Source of the DNA: Arthrobacter sp. AK04
GTDB lineage: Bacteria > Actinomycetota > Actinomycetes > Actinomycetales > Micrococcaceae
DNA length: 64,000 nucleotides
Reading direction: 5' to 3'
NCBI RefSeq assembly: GCF_021129155.1
Contig: NZ_JAJOMC010000016.1
Coordinates: 1-64,000 of the forward strand
A program made the position numbers and the translations under genes. The notes under the pieces were generated by a model. That model saw only the letters and a list, made by a program, of their open reading frames with translations. It had not been told where the DNA came from and made no database searches. Each line of letters opens with the position of its first letter. Position 1 is the stretch's first letter. Shown here piece by piece: positions 1-6,611 of the stretch.

Positions 1-110
1 CCCCCCCCCCCCGGGCCCCACCGCCCCCCACCCCCAACCCCGCGGTTTTTGCGCCCCCACCCCCCGCCCCCCCCCCCCCCTGGGTTTGCGGGGCGCTTTG
101 TTTCCGCCAC
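1..110. other. Low-complexity C/G-rich start of window
   Basis: The first ~85 bases are almost only C with short G, A and T interruptions, quite unlike the balanced sequence that follows. This looks like a contig end or low-quality assembly rather than biology. No gene is supported before about position 169. Confidence 0.7.
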
Positions 111-216
111 AGCCGGATTGGGAACGTTAAAGGGACGCAAATGACTGCTTATCGGTAGGCTGGGCCCCATGGCGTCGGGGGACGCGGCGCAGCCGCAGGA
201 ATATCGGTCTAACACG

Positions 217-645
217 ATGGTCCTGGATGCCTACGGGTTCATCAAGGGCTGGCTGATCGCGACTTCGCTCTGGGTAGGTGCACTCCTGCTCGTGGTTGCG
301 GTGTACTTTGGCGTACCTGCCGTGCGGAATGGGACTGACGCCGGCCACGTATGGGGCTTATTGGGCATAGCGGTTTTTTATGGCTTCGGAGTTGCCTTGG
401 TGTTCGCGGCGCCACTTGCCTGGGTGTTGGCCTATGTCTTACGCCCGGTGCGGAATCAATGGGTGCACATTGGAGCCTTCTTCCTTGTACCAACTCTCAC
501 GTTCTGGCTGTTGGGCAGCGTCCTGGGTTTTGGCTGGCAGCCCGTGATGCTAATCCCTTGGGCCACCGTTGGCGTAGCGGCAGCCATCGGTCGTTGGGCG
601 GTCCGCAGGGACGCTCTCTTCAGTTCCGCAGCTCCCCCCGCTTGA
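217..645 (+). CDS. Hypothetical multi-pass membrane protein
   Basis: A 142-residue protein with four hydrophobic stretches: GWLIATSLWVGALLLVV near the N-terminus, then a long segment around FYGFGVALVFAAPLAWVLAYVL, then FFLVPTLTFWLLGSVLGF, and a last one around MLIPWATVGVAAAIG. It is therefore an integral membrane protein with a short charged tail. I do not recognise a family. The frame is also open from an ATG at 169, which would add 16 polar residues. I prefer 217 because the first membrane segment then follows directly, but neither start has a clear ribosome binding site. It lies in the accessory edge, so host function is unknown. Confidence 0.55.
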   Translation: MVLDAYGFIKGWLIATSLWVGALLLVVAVYFGVPAVRNGTDAGHVWGLLGIAVFYGFGVALVFAAPLAWVLAYVLRPVRNQWVHIGAFFLVPTLTFWLLGSVLGFGWQPVMLIPWATVGVAAAIGRWAVRRDALFSSAAPPA

Positions 646-781
646 GCATCCCGCCGCCGGTCATGCGACGAACCCTTGGTGGGACGCTTTGGAGAGATTT
701 GGTGGTGCGCGGGGAGGAACCCATGTCTGCAAAGGATCGGTTCTGATAGGCTCGCCGACACCAGCCTGAGGGGGCAGATGC

Positions 782-1039
782 ATGGGATCCCGACATCGCA
801 ATAGACCGGCCAACCATCACTCCACGAACAGGGAAGCTGCGGCCACGCCTTCCGGAGACCGTAAGCGAATCAAGCTCTCGGCCCGGGTTGGCATTGGCGC
901 CGCCATCTTCGTCATGGTCCCGGCCTTATACCGGCTTGCGACAGAACCTCCTGCCTGGCCGGAGATCATATTCGTAAGCATTGGGGCGGGACTGATCGTC
1001 TTTCACTTGACGCGAGTCATTCGGATACGCCGGAGGTAA
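782..1039 (+). CDS. Small hypothetical membrane protein
   Basis: An 85-residue protein with a basic, polar N-terminal half (about residues 1-38, rich in R, H, N) followed by two hydrophobic segments: ARVGIGAAIFVMVPALY and IIFVSIGAGLIVFHLTRVI. It ends in a basic tail (RIRRR). The arrangement suggests a two-helix hairpin with both ends in the cytoplasm. A GAGGGGG stretch lies just upstream of the ATG and supports the start. No recognised family or partner; it sits between two other unassigned small genes. Confidence 0.5.
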   Translation: MGSRHRNRPANHHSTNREAAATPSGDRKRIKLSARVGIGAAIFVMVPALYRLATEPPAWPEIIFVSIGAGLIVFHLTRVIRIRRR

Positions 1040-1143
1040 CCACACAGCATCGCTCTGCCAAGGCATCAAGTGGGGAAGTTGAGCCGCAACCGTTGGCACG
1101 CCGTCGGGCTTCTGCGATGGAACTTTACCAAGACACAAACGGC

Positions 1144-1296
1144 CTAGTCACGGTCTCGCGAAACGGTTTCAGCAGTTGCGCTGTCTCTTTCGGCCTGCTT
1201 GGCCGCAAGGATGCCGTCCCGTGTCGCCGCCCGAATCACCCCATAGAGAACGTAAAAGAAGATGGCCGGAAAAACGACCAGCAAAATAATCTCCAT
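1144..1296 (-). CDS. Small single-span membrane protein (50 aa)
   Basis: A short minus-strand reading frame starts at ATG 1296-1294 and ends at TAG 1146-1144. It encodes 50 residues: a hydrophobic N-terminal helix (MEIILLVVFPAIFFYVLYGV), then a charged, probably cytoplasmic tail (IRAATRDGILAAKQAERDSA and onward). A purine-rich GGGGGAAG stretch lies just upstream of the ATG. Small one-helix proteins of this shape are common in actinobacteria. I cannot assign a role. Support is the ribosome binding site and the clean helix-plus-tail composition. Confidence 0.45.
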   Translation of the reverse strand: MEIILLVVFPAIFFYVLYGVIRAATRDGILAAKQAERDSATAETVSRDRD

Positions 1297-1504
1297 GACT
1301 CTTCCCCCAAAGATTTAGCTGCCCAGGATGGACCACGCAAGCCTACTTCAGGTGGAGGGAGCGTGGCGTGCTTTGGGTCGCTAGGCGAACCCTCCACGGC
1401 ACAGATCTCGCAAAGTTCCGACGAAAGACCGGAAGCCTCCGCCGCATATCCCTAGCGATTCGAGCCAAAAACGGTTTCGAGACACCACACCGGAGGGGAA
1501 CCTT

Positions 1505-1966
1505 CTACGAAACGATCTTCCTAGTTTGCTGCTCGACTATCCATGCTCGCACCAAATAGCTCTCCACAACTTCCGTGGCCACCAGATCCCTCATACGGCT
1601 CCGGCCATTCGCCTGGACCCGAAACCTATAGACCGACCGTTCCTCGATGGTGCCAATGTTGAGCACATCACCCATCGTTGGCCCATAAAGATTCACCGTG
1701 CCCGGGGGCAACTCAAAATCGAAGTCTTCCCAGGCATCTTCCCAATCACCCGTAGTGTCCTCTGCAGGCTGAGCCGGCAAGACTTCAATCAGTACTTCGA
1801 CCGGCCCCCTGTTGATGCCGGTCTCAAAGAGAATCTCGTTAAATTCCCTTTCCTCATCATGGCCGCGGGCTGCCATGGCCTCGGCCAGCGTTCTGGGCGG
1901 CGGAACAACATCGAGAACCACCGAACCTTCTGCGGCGTATACAACTCCCGTGGAAGACACGATCAT
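1505..1966 (-). CDS. Hypothetical acidic protein
   Basis: A soluble 153-residue protein with no signal peptide or membrane segment. The middle (about residues 60-95) is very acidic (AEDTTGDWEDAWEDFDFELP), then comes a stretch of likely beta structure (TVNLYGPTMGDVLNIG, YRFRVQANGR). It closes with a helix-like VESYLVRAWIVEQ. AGGA lies about 8 nt upstream of the ATG and supports the start. The look is that of small single-copy proteins often found near toxin/immunity or phage loci, but I do not recognise the family and propose no function. Confidence 0.5.
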   Translation of the reverse strand: MIVSSTGVVYAAEGSVVLDVVPPPRTLAEAMAARGHDEEREFNEILFETGINRGPVEVLIEVLPAQPAEDTTGDWEDAWEDFDFELPPGTVNLYGPTMGDVLNIGTIEERSVYRFRVQANGRSRMRDLVATEVVESYLVRAWIVEQQTRKIVS

Positions 1967-2104
1967 GACCCGATCCTAAGTCTCGAGATGACGGAAAGTT
2001 GCTCTAAGGAGGATCGTCCACCGCGAATACGCAGGACAGATGTGCATGGGGTCCATTAGTGCCGCCAACAGCCGGCTCGCTGAACGATGTCTTACATGTG
2101 ATTG

Positions 2105-2386
2105 CTAGCGATGTTCTTCCGTAGTCCCTCCGGCGCTAATTACGCGCACGACGCGACGAGCGAAGTAAACGACGGCCGCCGCGCTTACGACGCCCAAGAT
2201 CCACGTCCCTTCGATCCCGAGCATCGGACCACTAGTGCAGGTACCGGCGGCGCCCGACTCAATCACGTAGTCAAAGCACTCACCTCCCCGTGATCCGATG
2301 AAGAAGGCGTTTAGAACGATTACGCCCAGGATCGCCAGCGCCCAAGGCCACCACCGCGGTGATCGATACATTGCAGTTGCGTCCAT
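2105..2386 (-). CDS. Small hypothetical membrane protein
   Basis: A 93-residue protein with two membrane segments: WWPWALAILGVIVLNAFFIG near the N-terminus and WILGVVSAAAVVYFARRVVRVI near the C-terminus. The loop between them holds two cysteines (GGECFDYV, GTCTSGP) that could form a disulfide outside the cell. The frame stays open upstream to 2446, but those 20 residues are arginine/proline-rich and non-helical, so I take the ATG at 2386. Family not recognised. Confidence 0.45.
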   Translation of the reverse strand: MDATAMYRSPRWWPWALAILGVIVLNAFFIGSRGGECFDYVIESGAAGTCTSGPMLGIEGTWILGVVSAAAVVYFARRVVRVISAGGTTEEHR

Positions 2387-2697
2387 GAACCGACCATACA
2401 CACGGGGCAGCAAAATATCAGGCCTTCTGGGTCTCAATCTGAGCACCTCGAACCACCGGACTGGCAGGCGTTATTAGGCGGCTCGCCAGCGCCCGCAAGC
2501 CGGTCCTCCACCGCCCGCCGTGAAGTCCCATTTAGCGTGCTTCAAAATTCGCGGTGTTCCGGGGTTGCCAGATTCCCGTAAGACCCGCCCGCAAAACTGC
2601 CCGGTCATGGGGCGGCGGATTCCAGCGGTCGATGCAACAGATGAGGCGTTTTCGGACTTTTCGATCGTGCTTTGAGTGTATTGGGAGTGTAAAGAGG

Positions 2698-2714
2698 ACC
2701 GGGCCAGGCCCGGT
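2698..2714. terminator. GC-rich perfect hairpin
   Basis: ACCGGGCC and GGCCCGGT are exact complements separated by one A. The hairpin lies just beyond the 3' end of the minus-strand lipoprotein gene and may end its transcript. There is no T-tract, as is usual in this group. Confidence 0.35.
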
Positions 2715-2731
2715 GAGGGGGTGTGGACGGA

Positions 2732-2962
2732 TCAGCACCAAGGGTTGGGCATGGGCGCGGGTTGAGCGTTCCGCATCCGCTCCTCGGTCCAGTAGGAGGG
2801 ATTCTCGCTGGGAGATCTAGTCTTCGCTGTGGCCTCGGAATCACTTGAAGTATTGCTGTTGGATGTTCTGCAGCCCGCTAATGTCGGAACGACGGCAATC
2901 GCTGCGACAGCCAAAGCGCCGACGATCAGCGCGATGAGTACCTTCCGCCAAACGTTGGTCAT
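2732..2962 (-). CDS. Small predicted lipoprotein
   Basis: With the ATG at 2962 this encodes 76 residues that begin with a textbook lipoprotein signal: basic n-region (MTNVWRK), hydrophobic core (VLIALIVGALAVAAIAVVPT) and lipobox LAGC with the cysteine at residue 31. After the cysteine the chain is serine/threonine/asparagine rich, typical of a flexible tether. It ends in a short region with SYWTEERMRNAQ. The frame extends upstream to 3064, but that part is not signal-like. The mature part is too short for a family assignment. The IS30 copy lies immediately upstream, so its promoter may be displaced or supplied by the element. Confidence 0.5.
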   Translation of the reverse strand: MTNVWRKVLIALIVGALAVAAIAVVPTLAGCRTSNSNTSSDSEATAKTRSPSENPSYWTEERMRNAQPAPMPNPWC

Positions 2963-3039
2963 ATGACAGTGCACCACAAGATGGGGCTCCCCTGAGGGCC
3001 ACGCGCGTAACGATTTTGCAGCCCGCACCGCGCGCACCA

Positions 3040-4880
3040 GGCACCTTTTGACTGCCCTGTGCAAGGGCTAGCGGGGCAGCTTTCGCAGGTGGTGCGCTTG
3101 CTCTTCGGTCCGCAAGATGGCTGCTGGGGTGAGGTAGCCGAGGGACTTCCGTGGTCGGGTGTTGAGCTCCTTACAGACCTGATCGACGTGTTCTTTGGAG
3201 TGCACGGAAAGGTCAGTGCCTTTGGGGAAGTATTGGCGGACCAGTCCGTTGAAGTTTTCGTTGGCTCCGCGCTGCCAGGGGCTGGAGCGCTCAGCGAAGA
3301 AGATCCGCAACCCGGTCGCGGTGGCCAATTCCTGGTGCCTAGCCATTTCCACGCCCTGGTCCCAGGTGAGGGTACGTTTCAGGTGCCTGGGCAGGGTCGA
3401 GAGGGCCGTGATGATTGCCTGGTTGGTCAGGACGGCGGTGTGTCCGTGTGGGAGGTTGATGATGATCCCGTAGTGGGTTTTCCGTTCGCGCAGTGTCACC
3501 ATGGCTGATACGGAGCCGACTCCGACGATGAGGTCGCCTTCCCAATGGCCGGCCTCGGTTCTGGTCTCGATCTCCGCTGGCCTGTCGCTGATCATGGTCA
3601 TGTTTTTCACTACCGCTCCGTGACCGGGGCCGGTCCTCCATCGGTGTTTGCGGATCTTCCGTCCCGTGCGCAGCCGCGGTTTCCCGTCTGTCCTGAGCCC
3701 GCCGTCGTCGTGGAACAGCAGTGCCTGGTAGATGGTCTCCGGACAAAGGCGCAGATGCGGTTCGCTAGGGAACTGGCGCGCTAGCCACCCGCAGATCTGT
3801 TCGGGTGACCAGTGACTGGTGAGCTTGGCCTGCACCAGTGAGCGCAGGCGCGGGCTCGTCTGCAGCTTCCGTTCCCGTGGGCGGCGTCGCTGCCGGCGAG
3901 CATCATGATCGGCGATGCGGGGCAGATACCGGCCCTTACTGTCGCGGTGCCGGTCGAGTTCGCGTTTGATGGTCGACGCATGCCGTCCCAGCTCGCGGCC
4001 GATGGCGCGTAGGGAGCATCCCAAGCGGAGCAGGTCCGCCATCTGTAGCCTCTCCCGCAGACACAGGTACCTGCCCGAGGGAGGCTTGCCGCTGATTCTG
4101 GGTTGTTGCGCTCTCTGGTTCCTAAGCCGTGTCCCGATCACCCTGCTCACGCCCAACATCTTGCAAGCCGCAGCGTTGGAAGCGCCGGAGCCGACCAACT
4201 CCCAATACCGTGTCTCCCGCAGGGCGCGCCGCTTCTGCATCGGCGACAATGGTGCTGCAACTCGCTCGGCCACGATCCTCGCCGTACGGATTGCATCCCG
4301 GTCGAGCTGTTGAAAGCGGGCCTTCTCGGTGTCCGCCTCTTTCCGGCGCTGGGCTTCCCACTTCACCGAGGTGCCCGGTAATAGACGCAGTTCCTTCACC
4401 ACCTGCGTGAAGGAAGAGAGTTTGCGTAGTTCAACGAAACGTCTATAAACCCACCGGTACCCGGTCGTATGCTTTACTCCTGCCGATGCCCCAGCAGCGC
4501 CTACGCTCATGCCCGAGGCATAAGAGGACCAGAATGCCTCCTCAACCGTTGGGTCGACCTGCCGGTGATGGCGCCCGTCATCGTTGAGGAACCGCTCGTT
4601 CCAGTTCTCGGCGTTGCTCGAAGTGAATCCGAGTTGGGTCTGTGCCTCGACATGATCCAGGCCCTCACCACGGAACCGGAGGTATTCATCGCGTAACCAC
4701 CGGTACCCGGTCTCCTTACCAATTCCGATCAGCTGTACTGATTGTCTAAAACTCCTACCTTCCCGAATGAAGGCAAGGAACCTGACGCCCGTAGGCGAAT
4801 CGAACTGCTGATGCATCGAAGGAACTCCCTAATCGGGTGTTGCTTCGACCAACAGAATCCGGGGGGCCCTAAACGCTACA
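3040..4880. mobile_element. IS30-family insertion sequence (ends approximate)
   Basis: The element is defined by its IS30-type transposase (3068-4816). I could not fix the ends: comparing the sequence left of 3068 with the reverse complement of 4817-4880 gives only weak matches (for instance ...TGCAA on the left against ...AGCAA on the right). The stated limits are therefore estimates. It sits between a lipoprotein gene and a broken serine recombinase, and marks this edge as accessory DNA. Confidence 0.5.
3068..4816 (-). CDS. IS30-family transposase, long form with extra N-terminal HTH region
   Basis: A 582-residue DDE transposase. The catalytic core shows GHWEGDLIVG with D428, TWDQGVEM with D486, and PWQRGANENFNG with E520. 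The DD33E spacing and the WQRGxNEN motif are diagnostic of IS30. Residues ~245-300 (LRERLQMADLLRLGCSLRAI...STIKRELDRH) form the usual IS30 helix-turn-helix. The first ~220 residues are additional and contain two more HTH-like blocks (QSVQLIGIGKETGYRWLRDE and GASAGVKHTTGYRWVYRRF). Typical IS30 transposases are ~320-400 residues; a longer form is known in actinobacteria. The frame is intact with all three acidic residues present, so it may be active. The purpose of the N-terminal part, perhaps end recognition, is inferred. Confidence 0.9.
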   Translation of the reverse strand: MHQQFDSPTGVRFLAFIREGRSFRQSVQLIGIGKETGYRWLRDEYLRFRGEGLDHVEAQTQLGFTSSNAENWNERFLNDDGRHHRQVDPTVEEAFWSSYASGMSVGAAGASAGVKHTTGYRWVYRRFVELRKLSSFTQVVKELRLLPGTSVKWEAQRRKEADTEKARFQQLDRDAIRTARIVAERVAAPLSPMQKRRALRETRYWELVGSGASNAAACKMLGVSRVIGTRLRNQRAQQPRISGKPPSGRYLCLRERLQMADLLRLGCSLRAIGRELGRHASTIKRELDRHRDSKGRYLPRIADHDARRQRRRPRERKLQTSPRLRSLVQAKLTSHWSPEQICGWLARQFPSEPHLRLCPETIYQALLFHDDGGLRTDGKPRLRTGRKIRKHRWRTGPGHGAVVKNMTMISDRPAEIETRTEAGHWEGDLIVGVGSVSAMVTLRERKTHYGIIINLPHGHTAVLTNQAIITALSTLPRHLKRTLTWDQGVEMARHQELATATGLRIFFAERSSPWQRGANENFNGLVRQYFPKGTDLSVHSKEHVDQVCKELNTRPRKSLGYLTPAAILRTEEQAHHLRKLPR

Positions 4881-4889
4881 CTCGGCGTC

Positions 4890-5468
4890 ATGCTTATCGG
4901 CTAAGCCCGCGTCTCCACCAACACTCAAGATTTGACCGCCCAGCGTGACGCTCTTGCGGCCGCCGGCGTGGATCCCGACGCTATCTACGTCGATCACGGA
5001 TTCACCGGCACCCAACGCGAACGGCCCGGCCTTGGCAAAGCCCTTGCCGCCTGCCGCAGCGGTGACACCCTCGTAGTGACCAAGCTTGATCGCCTCGCCC
5101 GGTCGCTGCCCGACGCCAGGGACATCGCGGACGAGCTCACCCGCAAAGGGGTCGCCCTCAACCTCGGCGGCAGCGTCTACGACCCGCACGATCCAGTAGG
5201 GAAGCTGCTATTCAACGTCTTAGGCATGGTTGCCGAGTTTGAAGCCGACCTCATCCGCACCAGGACGCGGGAAGGAATGGCAGTGGCAAAAGCCAAGGGC
5301 CGGCTGCGAGGGAAACAACCCAAACTCTCGAAAGCCCAAGAGGCGCACCTCGTTAGCCTCCACCAAGGCGGGGTGCACACCACCACTGAGATTGCCGAAC
5401 TATTCGGCATCGCTCGCTCCACGGTCTACCGCGCCATCCAACGAGCAACACCAACGCCGCCCACGTGA
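4890..5468 (+). pseudogene. Serine recombinase (resolvase/invertase), nonsense-mutated at codon 5
   Basis: Read from the ATG at 4890, the frame gives MLIG-stop-ARVSTNTQDLTAQRDALAAAG, then an uninterrupted resolvase of 192 codons in all. The family N-terminus is normally MxIGYARVST, so TAA at 4902-4904 replaces the tyrosine codon. The serine of ARVST is the catalytic nucleophile and lies just after the stop. The rest is intact: DHGFTGTQRERPGL, VTKLDRLARS, the long E helix, and a C-terminal Hin-type HTH (TTTEIAELFGIARSTVYRAI). A TTG at 4932 could restart translation but would lack the catalytic serine. I therefore call it inactive unless the stop is a sequencing error. The IS30 end lies just upstream. 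Confidence 0.8.
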
Positions 5469-5639
5469 CAAATAGCGCCGCAAAAAGACCGCCATTTATC
5501 ACTGAAAGTCACATGCGGTCACGTCTCGGGGACCACGTTGAGGACCGCAGCGGCACCACTGCAAGAGTCGCAGGATGCTGGAGTTCGTCCCCCGGTTCCG
5601 ATTCCCGTGACTATGTCTGGTAACTTCCAGCTTGAACCC

Positions 5640-6611
5640 CTACCCCAAATCTGCGTTCCCTGCCGAAGCCAGCGGCAGCATGCGTTCCCAGAAGTCCTCC
5701 GGGATGCTCCACTGGGCCAGGTGTGCGGCTTCGGCTACCCGCCCGGGCTCCGCCATCCCCACGATGGTCGACGCGATGCGCGGATCGCGGGTGGAGAACT
5801 GCAGCGCCGCGGCGGCAAGCGGCACCGAGTACTCGCGGCAGAGCTCCTGCATGTCCCGGACCCGGCCCAGCAGTTCCGGGCTGGCCGGCCGGTAGCAGTA
5901 GTTGGCGGTGGCGTCGGGTCCCTTCACCAGCAGGCCGCCGCCAAAAGGCGCGGCATTGATGAAGGCGACGCCCCGCCGTCGTGCGTCCTCAATGAGCGGC
6001 TCCGCCGTCTGGTCCACCAGCGTGTACCGGTTGTGGCTGATGACAACATCGAACACGTCCAGGGCCAGGTACTTCAGCTCCAGGTCAATGGGCCCGCCGG
6101 CCACGCCGAGGTGCCCGATCACCCCTTGGTCCCTCAGGTCAACGAGCGCCTCCAACGGCCCACCGGCGGCCATCCCCTCCCCAAAGCTGATCTTCTCCGG
6201 ATCATGGAGGTGGACCAGCGGCAGCCTGTCCAGCCCCAGCCGCTCAAGGCTCTCCTCCACGCTGCGCCGGACACGGTCCCCGGAGTAGTCCGCCGTCCCC
6301 AGGATGGGATCCACCTTCGTGGACAGGACAAAGCCCGCCAGCAGCCCGCCCGCTTCCCGGATGGCCTGCCCGATCCAGCGCTCGCTGCCGCCGTCGCGCC
6401 CGTATTCGTTGGAGGTGTCCAGGAAGTTGAAGGGCCCGGCCAGGGCGGCGCGGACGGCCGCCACTGCCGTTGCCGTCCGCTCCGCCGCGGTGCCGTTCCG
6501 TGGGTGGTTTCCCAGCGAACTCGTGCCGACGCATACATTGGTGACAGGGAGGCCGGTGCGGCCCAGGGTTTTCATGGCTGCGGGTATCCTCGCCTCGGTA
6601 ACAGGTTCCAT
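5640..6611 (-). CDS. Aldo/keto reductase, L-fucose/D-threo-aldose dehydrogenase type
   Basis: A 323-residue single-domain (alpha/beta)8 oxidoreductase using NAD(P). The N-terminal MKTLGRTGLPVTNVCVGTSSLG is the usual AKR opening. FLDTSNEYG carries the catalytic Asp and Tyr, LSTKV the Lys, and LVHLHDPE the His. Family members of this subgroup oxidise L-fucose, D-arabinose and related aldoses to lactones. The start overlaps the stop of the GH31 gene as TGATG, so it is translationally coupled and the last gene of the glycosidase operon. A role in oxidising a sugar released from the imported oligosaccharide is inferred. A second ATG 12 codons in (MKTLG) is an alternative start. Confidence 0.8.
   Translation of the reverse strand: MEPVTEARIPAAMKTLGRTGLPVTNVCVGTSSLGNHPRNGTAAERTATAVAAVRAALAGPFNFLDTSNEYGRDGGSERWIGQAIREAGGLLAGFVLSTKVDPILGTADYSGDRVRRSVEESLERLGLDRLPLVHLHDPEKISFGEGMAAGGPLEALVDLRDQGVIGHLGVAGGPIDLELKYLALDVFDVVISHNRYTLVDQTAEPLIEDARRRGVAFINAAPFGGGLLVKGPDATANYCYRPASPELLGRVRDMQELCREYSVPLAAAALQFSTRDPRIASTIVGMAEPGRVAEAAHLAQWSIPEDFWERMLPLASAGNADLG

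Noticed and set aside
2554-2820. Plus-strand 88-codon frame over the lipoprotein end
   Set aside because: Arg/Ser-rich shadow; the minus-strand lipoprotein has a clear signal and lipobox.
5469-5639. Possible attachment or resolution site after the broken recombinase
   Set aside because: No convincing inverted or direct repeats were found in this 171-bp gap, and no matching sequence elsewhere in the window.
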